Below, in pieces: positions 11,071 through 20,245 of a DNA stretch of 64,000 nt. Location: positions 1 to 64,000 of the forward strand of contig WHVD01000142.1 in assembly GCA_015178975.1 (NCBI GenBank). The letters are read 5' to 3'. Position numbers and translations under genes: made by a program. The stretch comes from Hysterangium stoloniferum (Eukaryota; Basidiomycota; Agaricomycetes; Hysterangiales; Hysterangiaceae). The number at the start of each line of letters is the position of its first letter. Position 1 is the stretch's first letter. The notes below the pieces were generated by a model that made no database searches, was not told the origin of the DNA, and worked only from the letters and a program-made list of their open reading frames with translations.

Positions 11071-11595
11071 TCAGATGTTCCCAAAATCATTGCCAAGGAA
11101 GCCTAAAAGGGTGATACTTTTCAGGAGATCTTTAGAAATAGTACCCATATTGTAGGCACAATCAATCAGGGAACAAATATTCTTGGCTGTCACTGGTAAA
11201 GGAGTATAATGAACACAATGGGTTGTGAGAGCCTCCTGTAATAGTTGTACTTGGCAAATAGGCCCCTCACTCTGATGGCATTGACAGATGGTTTTCCAGC
11301 AGGCCTTTGCACCTAGTTTACGATAAAGGTATTCCTGCTCAGTTGTTTCAACAGTAGAGGCAATGAGTGCTGCAGCCAAGGAGTTATTGGCCAACCAGTT
11401 AGTTTTCACATGAGGTTCAGTATTACTGGGTTCAGGGATGGTGCCATTGACATAACCAGAGAGGCCAGTAAGGGTAAGAAAAAGTTCAGCGGTGCAAAGC
11501 CAAGGACAATAGTTGGATTTAAGTTTGTCAAGTTTAGGTCCTGTATAGGTGATATTGGTATGGATAAGGGTTATAGAGGGTGCAAGGGCATCCAA
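11071..11595 (-). pseudogene. Copia-type gag fragment
   Basis: A 174-residue open segment resembling the N-terminal gag (UBN2-type) region of Copia polyproteins. It has an early KLKSNYCPWLCTAELFL block (the S/N-Y-x-x-W core), NWLANNSLAAALIAST, and a helix-rich C-terminal part ending at a TGA in the SLLGFLGND region. No protease, integrase or RT follows to the left: after 11071 the sequence is non-coding for about 80 bp up to element B's LTR, so the element is truncated. Upstream on the same strand lie a primer-binding site and an LTR in the correct order. Confidence 0.75.
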
Positions 11596-11646
11596 TAGCC
11601 ATTTAGTTTAGGAAGGAAGATGTTGATTTAGTCCTACTTAGAAATA

Positions 11647-11659
11647 TAGGCCCATAACC
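11647..11659 (-). other. Candidate Copia primer-binding site
   Basis: On the minus strand the bases right after the LTR read GGTTATGGGCC. This resembles the complement of the initiator-Met tRNA anticodon region used for half-tRNA priming in copia-type elements. A near-identical TTATGGGCCCC follows LTR1 of the short element at 13092. The tRNA assignment is from knowledge of the family, not tested here. Confidence 0.5.
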
Positions 11660-12060
11660 TGTTAGAAAGTAAGACCTAATAGTAAACTCAGTCTCGTATA
11701 TGGATATAACAGACTAATATGTACATATATAAAATACCTAATAGTAAACTATAGTACATGTAAGTATACTGGAACACATAAAAAAATAAAGTGGCTCACC
11801 TCAGTCTTGTATATGGATATAACAGACTGAGGTGTGGGGACATTCTGGCTACAGTATATATACTGAGAACAGCAATTAGTGATAGGAACAAGGGTAATAT
11901 GGAGTAAGGGGAACATGAGACAAAGAGAGCAACAAGACATGCAGCCACACCTTGGTTCCTTATGTGTCCATGTGGTCTCTTTGTTATTTCAACCCTGCAT
12001 ACTCTTGTTCATCCAAATATAGCTAGAGAGGTTTTACAGTGTTATCCAACATTGCTAACA
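11660..12060 (-). mobile_element. 5' LTR of the truncated Copia element
   Basis: A 401-bp block bounded by TGTTAG and CTAACA (perfect 6-bp inverted ends). It lies immediately upstream, on the minus strand, of the primer-binding site and Copia gag. It contains an internal direct repeat (core TATATGGATATAACAGACT) at about 11698-11716 and 11811-11829. The segment is AT-rich and has no coding potential. The start was chosen by the adjacent primer-binding site and the end by the inverted termini; no second LTR is present to confirm it. Confidence 0.65.
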
Positions 12061-12291
12061 CCTGTTGTTGAGGCTACATTCCTATTGGAGAGTCCATTTT
12101 GTAGGGGGGAGATGGCTTGTTCTCTTTTGAGAGGGGAAATAGCTTTCATGATAAGAATGATAGTTAAAATGTGACATTTCATGTCACATATTAATTGGAA
12201 CATCAAGTAGATGTCACGTGATTTTTCTTGTAATTTTCCTAGCCCTCTAGAATATAATATGATATAATGAAATGTGTGAAAAGAGAGGTTG
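12061..12291. other. Non-coding spacer between repeats
   Basis: AT-rich sequence with no recognisable gene. One short hairpin is visible near 12170-12188 (GTGACATTTCATGTCAC). It may be remnant repeat sequence. Confidence 0.4.
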
Positions 12292-12485
12292 CAAAACTGT
12301 CCCAATGATTGGTCATTTTTAAATATTCACTGTGACACCAATATCCATCTATATTATGTAATATTTGGGTATATCAAAGCTAGTATGCTAAGGTATATGC
12401 GAGAATAATTTCACTATTTTAGAAAATTTATTTTGTAGGTTATAAAGCATTTATTGAGAATTACCAAAACATTGGGACAGTTTTG
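12292..12485. mobile_element. Candidate small inverted-repeat element (MITE-like)
   Basis: A 194-bp segment whose two ends are a perfect 16-bp inverted repeat (CAAAACTGTCCCAATG and its complement at 12470-12485), with weaker complementarity continuing inward. It lies exactly where the Gypsy integrase fragment begins. No clear target-site duplication was seen, so it could also be a foldback remnant. Confidence 0.5.
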
Positions 12486-13091
12486 GAAACCACTGTACAT
12501 ACCTTTGTATATAGAATGTCAGCAGAGCAAAGACTGCATGAGTCAGCCAAGCAGCCCCCTGCACCCCTCCCAGTGCCTGACAACTGTTTTGATATGGTTG
12601 CTATTGATTTCATGGGGCCACTCCCTGAGGAGAATGGAAAGGACACAGTCATGACTATGACAGACACCTTGGGAGCCAATATCTGACTTGCTGCCATCCA
12701 TCCACTCCTCATACACTGCCATGCAAGTAGCTGTGGTCCTCTTTGATGAATGGTACTGTGAAAATGGGTTGATGCTCCATATTGTCTCTGATTGCATCCC
12801 TCTCTTCACATCAGAACTCTGGAATGCCTTGCACAAACTATCTGGCATGAAACTGAAAATGTCCACTGCCTACCACCCACAAAGTCATGGCTCCAGTAAA
12901 AGGACATACAGTTTGCCCTGATGAACATGGTCAACACATCCACAGGCTTCTCTCCCTTCCAACTCAAAACTGGCCACTCCCCCCACATTATCCCTCCTTT
13001 CACACCCTTAAGTGCCAATGCCAGCCCTGCCAAGATATCCACATACAAAGTCATGTGCCATTTGGAGCTTGATGTCCAGGAGGCACAAGAC
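12486..13091 (+). pseudogene. Gypsy element E: integrase fragment, interrupted by a short LTR element
   Basis: The catalytic core of a Gypsy integrase is readable in short frames: DMVAIDFMGPLPEE (first catalytic Asp, about 12595-12635), IVSDCIPLFTSELW (second Asp, about 12780-12825) and MSTAYHPQSHGSSKRT. In the last block the third catalytic residue, normally Glu before Arg-Thr, is Lys. The next block, ALMNMVNTSTGFSPFQL, is the usual post-core region. RT and RNase H are missing upstream. The frame is cut at 13091 by the element at 13092-14546 and resumes at 14552. Very few CpG dinucleotides remain in this stretch. Confidence 0.78.
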
Positions 13092-13251
13092 TGTTGGTTT
13101 TAGTTATGTCAATGTTGTAAGTTGTTGAGGAAACTCATGATTTACAAAATACACACTTTCATAGAATACACTTGGCTAAAGAGTACATTACAGTAGCTTA
13201 GTCATAGGAACAAAACCTTGTCCATTTTCTCTATACTGTCAACTTCATACA
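13092..13251 (+). repeat. Left LTR of the short LTR-gag-LTR element
   Basis: 160 bp. By eye it differs from the right LTR (14387-14546) at 10 positions, 8 of them transitions. Six of those transitions fall in three dinucleotides that are TG in one LTR and CA in the other. Confidence 0.9.
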
Positions 13252-13309
13252 AATTATGGGCCCCACCCTGTTGCTTTAAAGAGTCACATTAATACTATCT
13301 CATCATCTT

Positions 13310-14008
13310 ATGTCCAATATCAACACCTTACTTGTGAGTGTTCCAAAACTCTTGGGTGATAACTACCATGAGTGGAAGTTTTCACTATCAATGGTTCTGC
13401 AGCATTCTGGATCTTGGAGTATTGTGAGTGGTGGAACAAAGCCACCTAAGGATGAGGACAGCAAGGAGTATTAGGAATGGGAAAAGCATTCAGAGGATGG
13501 TTATATGGCAATTGGGCTCACAATTGTGTGAAGTCAGCAATCATATATTTGGGATTGCACCACTGGGCCTGAGGTATGGCAAGCACTTGTGAAAATTTAC
13601 CAGTCAAATAATTGGGCCAACCAGATTTCATTGAAACAACAACTTTATACATACCACCATGATATTAATAAGCTGGTGATGGAATATGTCCATGGAATTT
13701 TAACTCTCACCTCACAACTTCAAGTGATTGGAGCCGAGCTACACAAAGAGGATGTTCCAAATGTCCTGATTTATTGTTTAGCTTCAGAATTTGGTGTGGT
13801 TGTGACCACTCTTATGCAGCATGTGGGATCACTTACCATTGAGGATATTTCCACAGCACTGGTAGAAGAAGAAAGCCATTTGAAAGGCCAGAAGGACACT
13901 GAGAGTCATCACCCTGAAAACAAAAACAGAGTCACCAAATGCAAAATGGCCGATAAATTGCTAGGTGCAATGGTGAAGGTCACATCACTTGTTTTTGTCC
14001 CACACTGA
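13310..14008 (+). pseudogene. Copia-type gag of the short LTR element
   Basis: From ATG 13310 a single frame runs to 14008 with two in-frame stops (TAG near 13472 and TGA near 13529). It begins with NTLLVSVPKLLGDNYHEWKFS-type sequence (the L-x-x-x-N-Y-x-x-W-K core of Copia gag) and continues with VWQALVKIYQSNN...SLKQQLYTYHHD and a helix-rich region, matching the UBN2/gag-polypeptide architecture. A zinc-knuckle remnant CX4HX4C (CNGEGHITCFC) is readable in another frame at 13966-13998, so a frameshift occurred just before it. No downstream pol was found. Confidence 0.8.
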
Positions 14009-14386
14009 AGACAGTTGATTCATCATCAAGTGGATCACCTACCAAAAACCCAGAGGCTCTCACTACTAGCACAGGGGAGAGTAATTTTATATTACATGTC
14101 TGATATCATTGCATGGACTAGGAGTCATGAACAGGGTTCCAAGGTCTGGCATTTTTGGTCTGGGAGGTTGGGGGAATGCATTCTAGGAGCAAGGGACACT
14201 CCAAGGTTTGATTCAATGCCAAAGTACCAGATGAATCTCACATCTAGTAGGCACAGCAGGTGTGTTTAACTTTTTTTGAACAGATTTTGCATCAAGTGGG
14301 CACAATTTTTTTGTGTTAAAAGTGATTATTTCTTGTTTGGTGTGTATGGATTTACTACAAGCTCTCAACAATGTACAAAGTGGGCA

Positions 14387-14546
14387 TGTTGGTTTTAGTT
14401 ATGTCAATGTTGTAAGTCATTGAGGAAACTCATGATTTACAAAATATACACTTTTGTAGAATATGCTTGGCTAAAGAGTACATTACAGTAGCTTAGTCAT
14501 ATGAACAAAACCTTGTCCATTTTCTCTATACTGTCAAATCCATACA
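14387..14546 (+). repeat. Right LTR of the short LTR-gag-LTR element
   Basis: 160-bp partner of 13092-13251, followed at once by the AAGAC target-site copy (14547-14551). Confidence 0.9.
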
Positions 14547-14551
14547 AAGAC

Positions 14552-15079
14552 AGCCTCACAGCTGCTAAAATTCAATAGGCCTACCATGCCAATGAACATC
14601 ATGCTGCAGAAATACCATACCAGGTTGGAAATTTTGTCATGTTGTCTACCACACACTGCTGCCATAACTACAAGTATAAAGGGAAGTGATGAGCTGCCAA
14701 ATTCATGCCCCACTTTGATGGCCCCTATGAAGTCACAGAGGCCTTCCCAGAGAATTTCATCTACATCCTACACCTGCCCAACAACCCCACCTCATACCCT
14801 GGTTTCCACTCCAGTCTTCTCAACCCCTTCATCCCAAATGACCCCTCCCTCTTTCTCAACCAGGGGCTCATCTTCCCAGGCATGGTCATCATGGAGGATG
14901 GCTCTGAAGAGACCCTGATTGACAACATTGTTGATGCATATCACCATGGCAGGGGGATTCAATACCTCATATGCTGGGTGGGTTTTTGGAAGGATCACAA
15001 TGAATGGCTACCCTGCAAGGCCCTGGAGGACACAGAGGCCTTGGACATCTGGGAGAATGACAATGGATTAGAAATTTAA
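14552..15079 (+). pseudogene. Gypsy element E: integrase C-terminus and chromodomain-like end
   Basis: Continuation of the integrase interrupted at 13091. The frame 14705-15079 contains the C-terminal integrase module (HFDGPYEVTEAFPENFIYILHLP) and then a chromodomain-like segment (EDGSEETLIDNIVDAYHHGRGIQYLICWVGFWKDHNEWLP), ending LEDTEALDIWEND. The W...F/W aromatic pattern and the W-x3-L-x2 ending match chromovirus chromodomains. Stops before 14700 show that the upstream part is decayed. The stop is followed by a purine-rich tract (15092-15107) and an LTR start. Confidence 0.8.
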
Positions 15080-15107
15080 CTATGGAAGTTTTTAGAGGGG
15101 GGAGGGG

Positions 15108-15740
15108 TGTAATCCTGGCCATCTTACCACACATGCAGAGCCACAATGCTGACCACTGGCCACCCACAGCTGCCCTCCCATTATTCCCCTGATTGAGTCC
15201 CAACTTGCAAGTGGGCTTGATCAAGAGCTCACTCTCCTAGTGGTCCCCCTCCTGGTTGAACTGGATCAAGATCTCGATTCTCATCTCCTTCTTTCTTGAC
15301 TACCACAATCTAAAACCCTTGTTCCTCTTTTCAATTTTCATTGTCATGACCATTCAATGGTTCCACATCTGATATATTAGCTAGACCATACATCTGTTTA
15401 GAAAGTAAGCACCACAAAAAGATAATACTTTGGTCCTGTCTGCTACTGACTGAGTGAGACTGAGTGAGACTGATACCAACAGCCTTACAAGGGAGCACAA
15501 CAAGACAGAACTACAAATCAAGTGAGCAACAAGAACAATAAGAAAAATAAGAAAGAGATCTCAGATTCCAAGTAATGAAACTCTGTTATGTATATTTCTG
15601 CTTTAAATACTCCAGAAGTGATATTGGCACATTATCTATTGTAACATAATACATCTTATTGATCTTTTGCACTTTGAAGTTCACAAAAAAGAAGTCAACT
15701 TGAATACCTTGTTAATTTCATACTACTACTACTAGCTACA
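15108..15740 (+). mobile_element. 3' LTR of Gypsy element E
   Basis: Starts TGTAATCCTGG right after a polypurine tract (TTTAGAGGGGGGAGGGG) and ends at ACTAGCTACA, giving TGTA/TACA ends and a length of 633 bp. The pentamer CGAGG follows. The right end is less certain because no second copy of this LTR is in the window. Confidence 0.6.
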
Positions 15741-15975
15741 CGAGGTATATTTTATTTTCTACACTGTACTAGCACTCTGAGAACCTCTGGGAGCCAGCAC
15801 CAATCCTCTACAGCCAAAAAAGAGTCAGGAGCAAACCAGATCATGGCCCACAGCTCCAGCAGCTAAACCACTTTACTGATGTAGTTTTTAACCGGTCTGA
15901 GACTCTGAGCTGATCATGAGGTTGGAGTTACCCGTATATGTTAGACAAAACTTGAGAAAACCTCGAATGCCAAAT
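15741..15975. other. Boundary between repeat nest and gene region
   Basis: No gene or repeat was recognised. CpG dinucleotides become more common again from about 15890 on, where the F-box-like gene's 3' region begins. Confidence 0.4.
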
Positions 15976-17486
15976 CTACGAGACGTTGAGTTTTAATTGG
16001 CCGGTATAACAGTCATCCGAATAATCCAGGATTGTGGTCAACAGTGTCCAGGTAAACATAGTATCGCCCGATTGAGTCGCCCTGTCCCATATTATAAAGG
16101 GTTGTATATCTGTACACGTTCCCGTCAGGAAACGTTTGTATTTCAATAATGTTCCCCGTCTCATCGCGATATATGAGCTTTAGGTATTCTAAACGAGGGA
16201 TTATCGTAGTAGCTTTTTCGAGTATCCCTCTAGCATTGGATCCTCTCACCTTGCCGCTCATACTCAAGTTTCGCAGGTTGAAGAATATGTGTAAGTGGTC
16301 GACCTAAATGCAAGGCTTCGTTACAGGAAGCAGACCATAAATCGTTACAAGGACACGTACAAATTTATCTATATCATCTTCATCTAGATCTAGACGCGAC
16401 TTCAAGTGCAAAATCTGAAGCTTCGGCAGCACTCTCACTGCCGCCCAAGGGAACATAGTTGCCATCGTGTCCTGCATGTAAACTGATTTCAGTCTTGTGC
16501 GATAGCAGGGGAAAACACCTCGCATCTAGGGCGATTTCGAGGTGACGAAGTTATTCACCGAAGCCAATGGACAGAACCTCTGATGTATCAAGCATTCCAT
16601 AACCCCGTATTTTCAAATGTTTCGAGTCTGGGAGCATGTTTGGACGGAAAACACCGGGAACAAGATGCTGTCCATGCAAAAAAAGACTCTCCAGCTGCCG
16701 TGCCTTGTGAAAAAGCTGATCATGATGTCAACTTTTGGTTCATAAGCGTAAAGGTTCCGGCGAGTGTACTTCGCGGAGTGTCGCAACTAGTTGTGACTGG
16801 CGCATCTCGATATACAAATTATGTAGCCGTTGACTAAGACGAAGGATGTTCAAAAGGTTCTGGTCAAAATCTTGGTCGGATTTGCGATTATATATCTAGG
16901 GTTGAGTAAGATGTGAGAATGGAAAAACCTAATCTAAATGCTATTCTCATTCGACATTTCGTGCACAAAGGCCTACCTTGAGCCATCCATCACACCAATC
17001 CAAACCATTCATAGTCATAAGGTGCGTACAAAGACGCAATTCTCGGGTGTATCTGGGAACAACTCGCTTCAGCGTATTCGCAAAACCCAGTGGCCATGCG
17101 GGATGGGTGAGAGAAGCGATGTAATTTAACCATTAGATTTAGAGCCAAGCGAAAGTTAGCTAGACAATTGGCCTCTTGCTCTTCGCTAAGTTCCATTGGA
17201 AAACACGACTGATCGTCTAGAAGGACGTCAAATACTAAAGGCAGATAATAATTTGGATGTTTCCCAGCAGCTACATCCAACTTGTGCTCTCGGGATGCCA
17301 CATCCGGTCGAGAATCAAGGAGTTATCAAGTGTTAGGAGAGAAAAGCTGAGCAACGATGACTCGATACCAGACCAAGAAATTATAAAATTCTTAAACGAT
17401 TTTTGAGTTAATGTCAGGCGTAACAAATCCAGGGGGTGTTCAATTTCTGAGGCAATGGCGTCCGCAGTCCTGGTGGTTGATTGCAT
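15976..17486 (-). CDS. F-box-like protein (gene model uncertain)
   Basis: A minus-strand multi-exon gene is suggested by a chain of short open segments. The putative start at 17486 (MQSTTRTADAIASEIEHP) is followed by LDLLRLTLTQKSFKNFI, which resembles the F-box core seen in many expanded basidiomycete families. Later segments at 17301-16990, 16525-16304 and 16267-15976 include leucine/aromatic blocks (IIPRLEYLKLIYRDETGNI and QTFPDGNVYRYTT) typical of the variable leucine-rich tails of such proteins. F-box proteins act as substrate adaptors of SCF ubiquitin ligases. Exon joints were not resolved, and the 17271-17330 overlap of two frames shows at least one intron or a frameshift. It could be a decayed family member. 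Confidence 0.5.
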
Positions 17487-17840
17487 AGCATAGCAGCGGC
17501 GTGGAACTTACTGAAGGTTTAGGAGATAATAGATGTGTACACACAACGTGTGACAGGCCGTGATGGTGTGTGACACGACGTGTCGTTGATACGTTCTGAT
17601 AGTTATTTATATACAAATGCGATAACATACAAGGAAAATGAGGGGAAACATGTCAATGCACTGCAGCCGCAACATCTCCATACTAGCTAGTGTATAATCA
17701 TACGCTCAAATATCGCCTCCATGTTTACTCCAGGTACTAAACCGTCTATCTACGTATACTGTTCAAAACCTACTATCTAGTACATAACAAAGTGAACAGC
17801 CCGGAATGGATTAATGACTGAATGAGCTATGATATACATA

Positions 17841-19058
17841 TCACTCCGAGTCGACATCGCCCGAGTGCAGATGACGCATGAGCATTTCGTATCTGTGCGA
17901 AATGGTCAGTTGTGAAATAGAGGGTGGGGTAAGAAAGGGTGGTGGTGTATTCACGTCAACATTGTGACAGCACTATTCGGCACCGTCCTGAAGAGATTGA
18001 TCGAAAGACCTTTGTACAACCCTCGCCAGCCCTCGTCGCGTACGATCCGTTTTGCAACCTGGATAATGCTGTTATCTCGTCGCCGCCGTGTTGGATCCGC
18101 CACTGACGGCGACGACGACGAGTTCATACCTTCACCGGAGAGAAATAATCGCTGTATTTGCAAGCGCGTGCGTACGACTTCGTGTGGGTATGTAGCGATT
18201 GAGGCGGTCATCTTTGAAATAGCAGAGCAGACAAGAATTTTGGGTGTTGTGAGAGGGGCATCTGATCGTGACTCTGGCGGTTATGTTAGTTAGGTGTGGG
18301 GGTGGAATCATTGGTACATACGAGCGTAGGCACGGAGATGTTCATATAACGGAAATTGAACAGCGACATGGAGGATACCTAGAAGACTTGGTAGGAGGCC
18401 GCGGTAGAAGGCGCGAGGTCCTTCCGAGCGGTATATTGTAATGAATGCATCAAGGGTATGGCGGTATCTATTCTCAGTGGCAGGTTGAGTCTACGTATAG
18501 TAGTAGGAGAAATATGAGCAGTAGGATCAATAAATATAGAAGAGGGCCAACACACCATGAAACGTGTCTTAATGACCCACAGAGGGTTTGTAGATATTGT
18601 GCTACATGCGCCGGCTGTCATTGCGGAGAGGATATGGAGGGACCAAGGGTGATCCCGCATCGTTGGTTGATATCCCTTCGGATGGGCAGCGGGATACACA
18701 TGGCGTTGTGTGCTGCCAAGAGGGGCTTCTCCGAAGCGAGTCTTTATTCCGTCGTAGACTGCAAAGTATATTGCCCATGTTGGAAGATAGCCTAGCATTG
18801 TTGGCCCCAGACCACGATAGAGACCGCGGATCCCGTCATGTCGTAAAATAGTCTTAAGGGTATCTTGATAGAGATGGATGAAGGCGAAATGTAGGAGAGA
18901 AGGGGTAGAAGGGACTGACCCAAGACGCCTAGATAACCTGGGTGACCTCGTGCGACCGCCTGGGCTTGTAGCTTTGTTTTTATGACATCAAGCGGACATG
19001 TAGCCACGCTAGCGACTAGACCACCTCCAGCACCTGCAAAAGCGAAGAGGAGGGGCAT
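17841..19058 (-). CDS. Mitochondrial carrier family protein, NAD+ transporter-like (YIA6/YEA6 type)
   Basis: Inner-membrane solute carrier with three tandem mitochondrial-carrier repeats. Repeat 1 has TCPLDVIKTKLQAQ (19010-18965), repeat 2 STNPLWVIKTRFM (about 18600-18556) and repeat 3 TYPHEVVRTRLQIQ (about 18200-18155). These are the P-x-[DE]-x-x-[KR]-x-[RK] signatures, each followed by a G-x-x-x-[FY]-x-G-type block (GIRGLYRGLGPTMLGYLPTW, RAFYRGLLPSLLG, WRGLYKGLSINL). The LGYLPTWAIYF and NPLWVIKTR contexts resemble yeast NAD+/pyrimidine-type carriers; the exact substrate is inferred. Exons read 19033 (or 19058)-18920, 18863-18556, 18467-18322, 18211-17955 and 17892-17841. TTTTGCAG at 19034-19041 could be an intron end, so the true N-terminus may lie further right. 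Confidence 0.85.
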
Positions 19059-19062
19059 GAAT

Positions 19063-20245
19063 AACCAGGGGAGACGGGGGGGAATGGAGTGCTATTACCG
19101 GCTGTTGGAGGGTTGAGGAGATGATGGTTATTGAAAAGAGATGTTTTAATATTCACCTATCATACTTTTCACGTTCCATTGGGAACGGCACATCCCTCGA
19201 TGACTCTCGAGCTCTCCCCGAGACGGGGTTATTAGCGAATATTATTAAGCAGTAGAATCTTCAGATTATGTAAACATACTTGTGTTTGGAATAAACCAAA
19301 TAAATATTGACCTTCCTATTATTGTTTCTCCGAATACAAACAAATATCGGATGGCCGTATATGTATCGTACGGGTTGCCGTCACCTATCCCGAACTGCGA
19401 GAGCCAATCCATTCATTATAATTCATTGCGCTTAACCCTAAAATGACACGCGAGTCGGACGATACGACCCAAAACCTAGCTTCACAATTATCGTCGAATC
19501 CGAAGCTGGTATGCCCTTTGATAAAATGTGAGGTGACAGGTAAAACGCAAGAATTACTTTTGAAGTTGGAACTCCTAGAGGCAAGAGCGAGTTCGAGTCT
19601 CGAGTGGTCACACGACCCGAGCATTTCAGAACACTCTCAAACCAAACATTCCCGTCCCTTACTGTTGGCAGCCTTCTCAGCACCAGGGGAACGCACCCGG
19701 TATTCCGATGTTTATATTGGCATACTGGGATACTCATATTTAATGTTGCTTAACCCTCTCTATATTTCTCTTCATGGGGCATCGATAAGCTCAAACAACG
19801 AAATTTAGCACCCACTTTATTATGTAATATCCAGATGTATCTTCCAGGAATCAGGGTCTGACGCGCCTTTTTTTGGAGAGAAACGATCTGCAAATAAGAC
19901 TAAATAATACCCACTAATAAATTGAATTAAAACCCGACCTATTGATAAACGCGGTGAATTATCAGGATATCAATCATACGAACCAGTCTAACCTCAGGTC
20001 TTACATAACAAGAAATAGTTTGCTCCGTCATGATTCGGCCTCGTGATCTTACGTACTTGTTGAAGATCCTATACTTCGAGGGTCTTGCACAAATTCGTAG
20101 GTAAACAATTAAACCATATTGTGTGTCGTGAGTATGATAATAAGACGACAAGGTTAATTTCCTACAAGAGTACTCAATTGGGAATTGTGGACGCGTTGTT
20201 TTCTGGTCCCACAAGGATCCACATCTACGATCCTTCCAATTAACC
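19063..20245. other. Intergenic region between the carrier and capping-enzyme genes
   Basis: The two flanking genes diverge from this spacer. Open frames occur on both strands (for example 19443-19808 and 19438-19737) but overlap each other and show no recognisable domain or intron logic. No repeat was recognised. Promoters of both flanking genes should lie here. Confidence 0.5.

Larger units (their letters stand above)
13092..14546 (+). mobile_element. Complete short LTR-gag-LTR (TR-GAG-like) non-autonomous retrotransposon
   Basis: A 1455-bp element with two 160-bp LTRs (13092-13251 and 14387-14546), each starting TGTTGGTTTTAG and ending CATACA. It is flanked by a perfect 5-bp target-site duplication AAGAC (13087-13091 and 14547-14551). 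The interior holds only a Copia-type gag and about 380 bp of sequence in which no RT, RNase H or integrase could be found. A TTATGGGCCCC sequence follows LTR1 and matches the primer-binding site of the nearby Copia element, suggesting that Copia machinery mobilised it. It sits inside the integrase tail of Gypsy element E. Confidence 0.88.

Noticed and set aside
16583..16837. Plus-strand ORF opposite the F-box-like gene
   Set aside because: It has no recognisable domain and lies antisense within the chain of minus-strand exons.
19438..19808. Overlapping ORFs on both strands between the carrier and capping genes
   Set aside because: No splice-site logic, low-complexity-free but unrecognisable sequence, and both strands open over the same stretch; likely chance.
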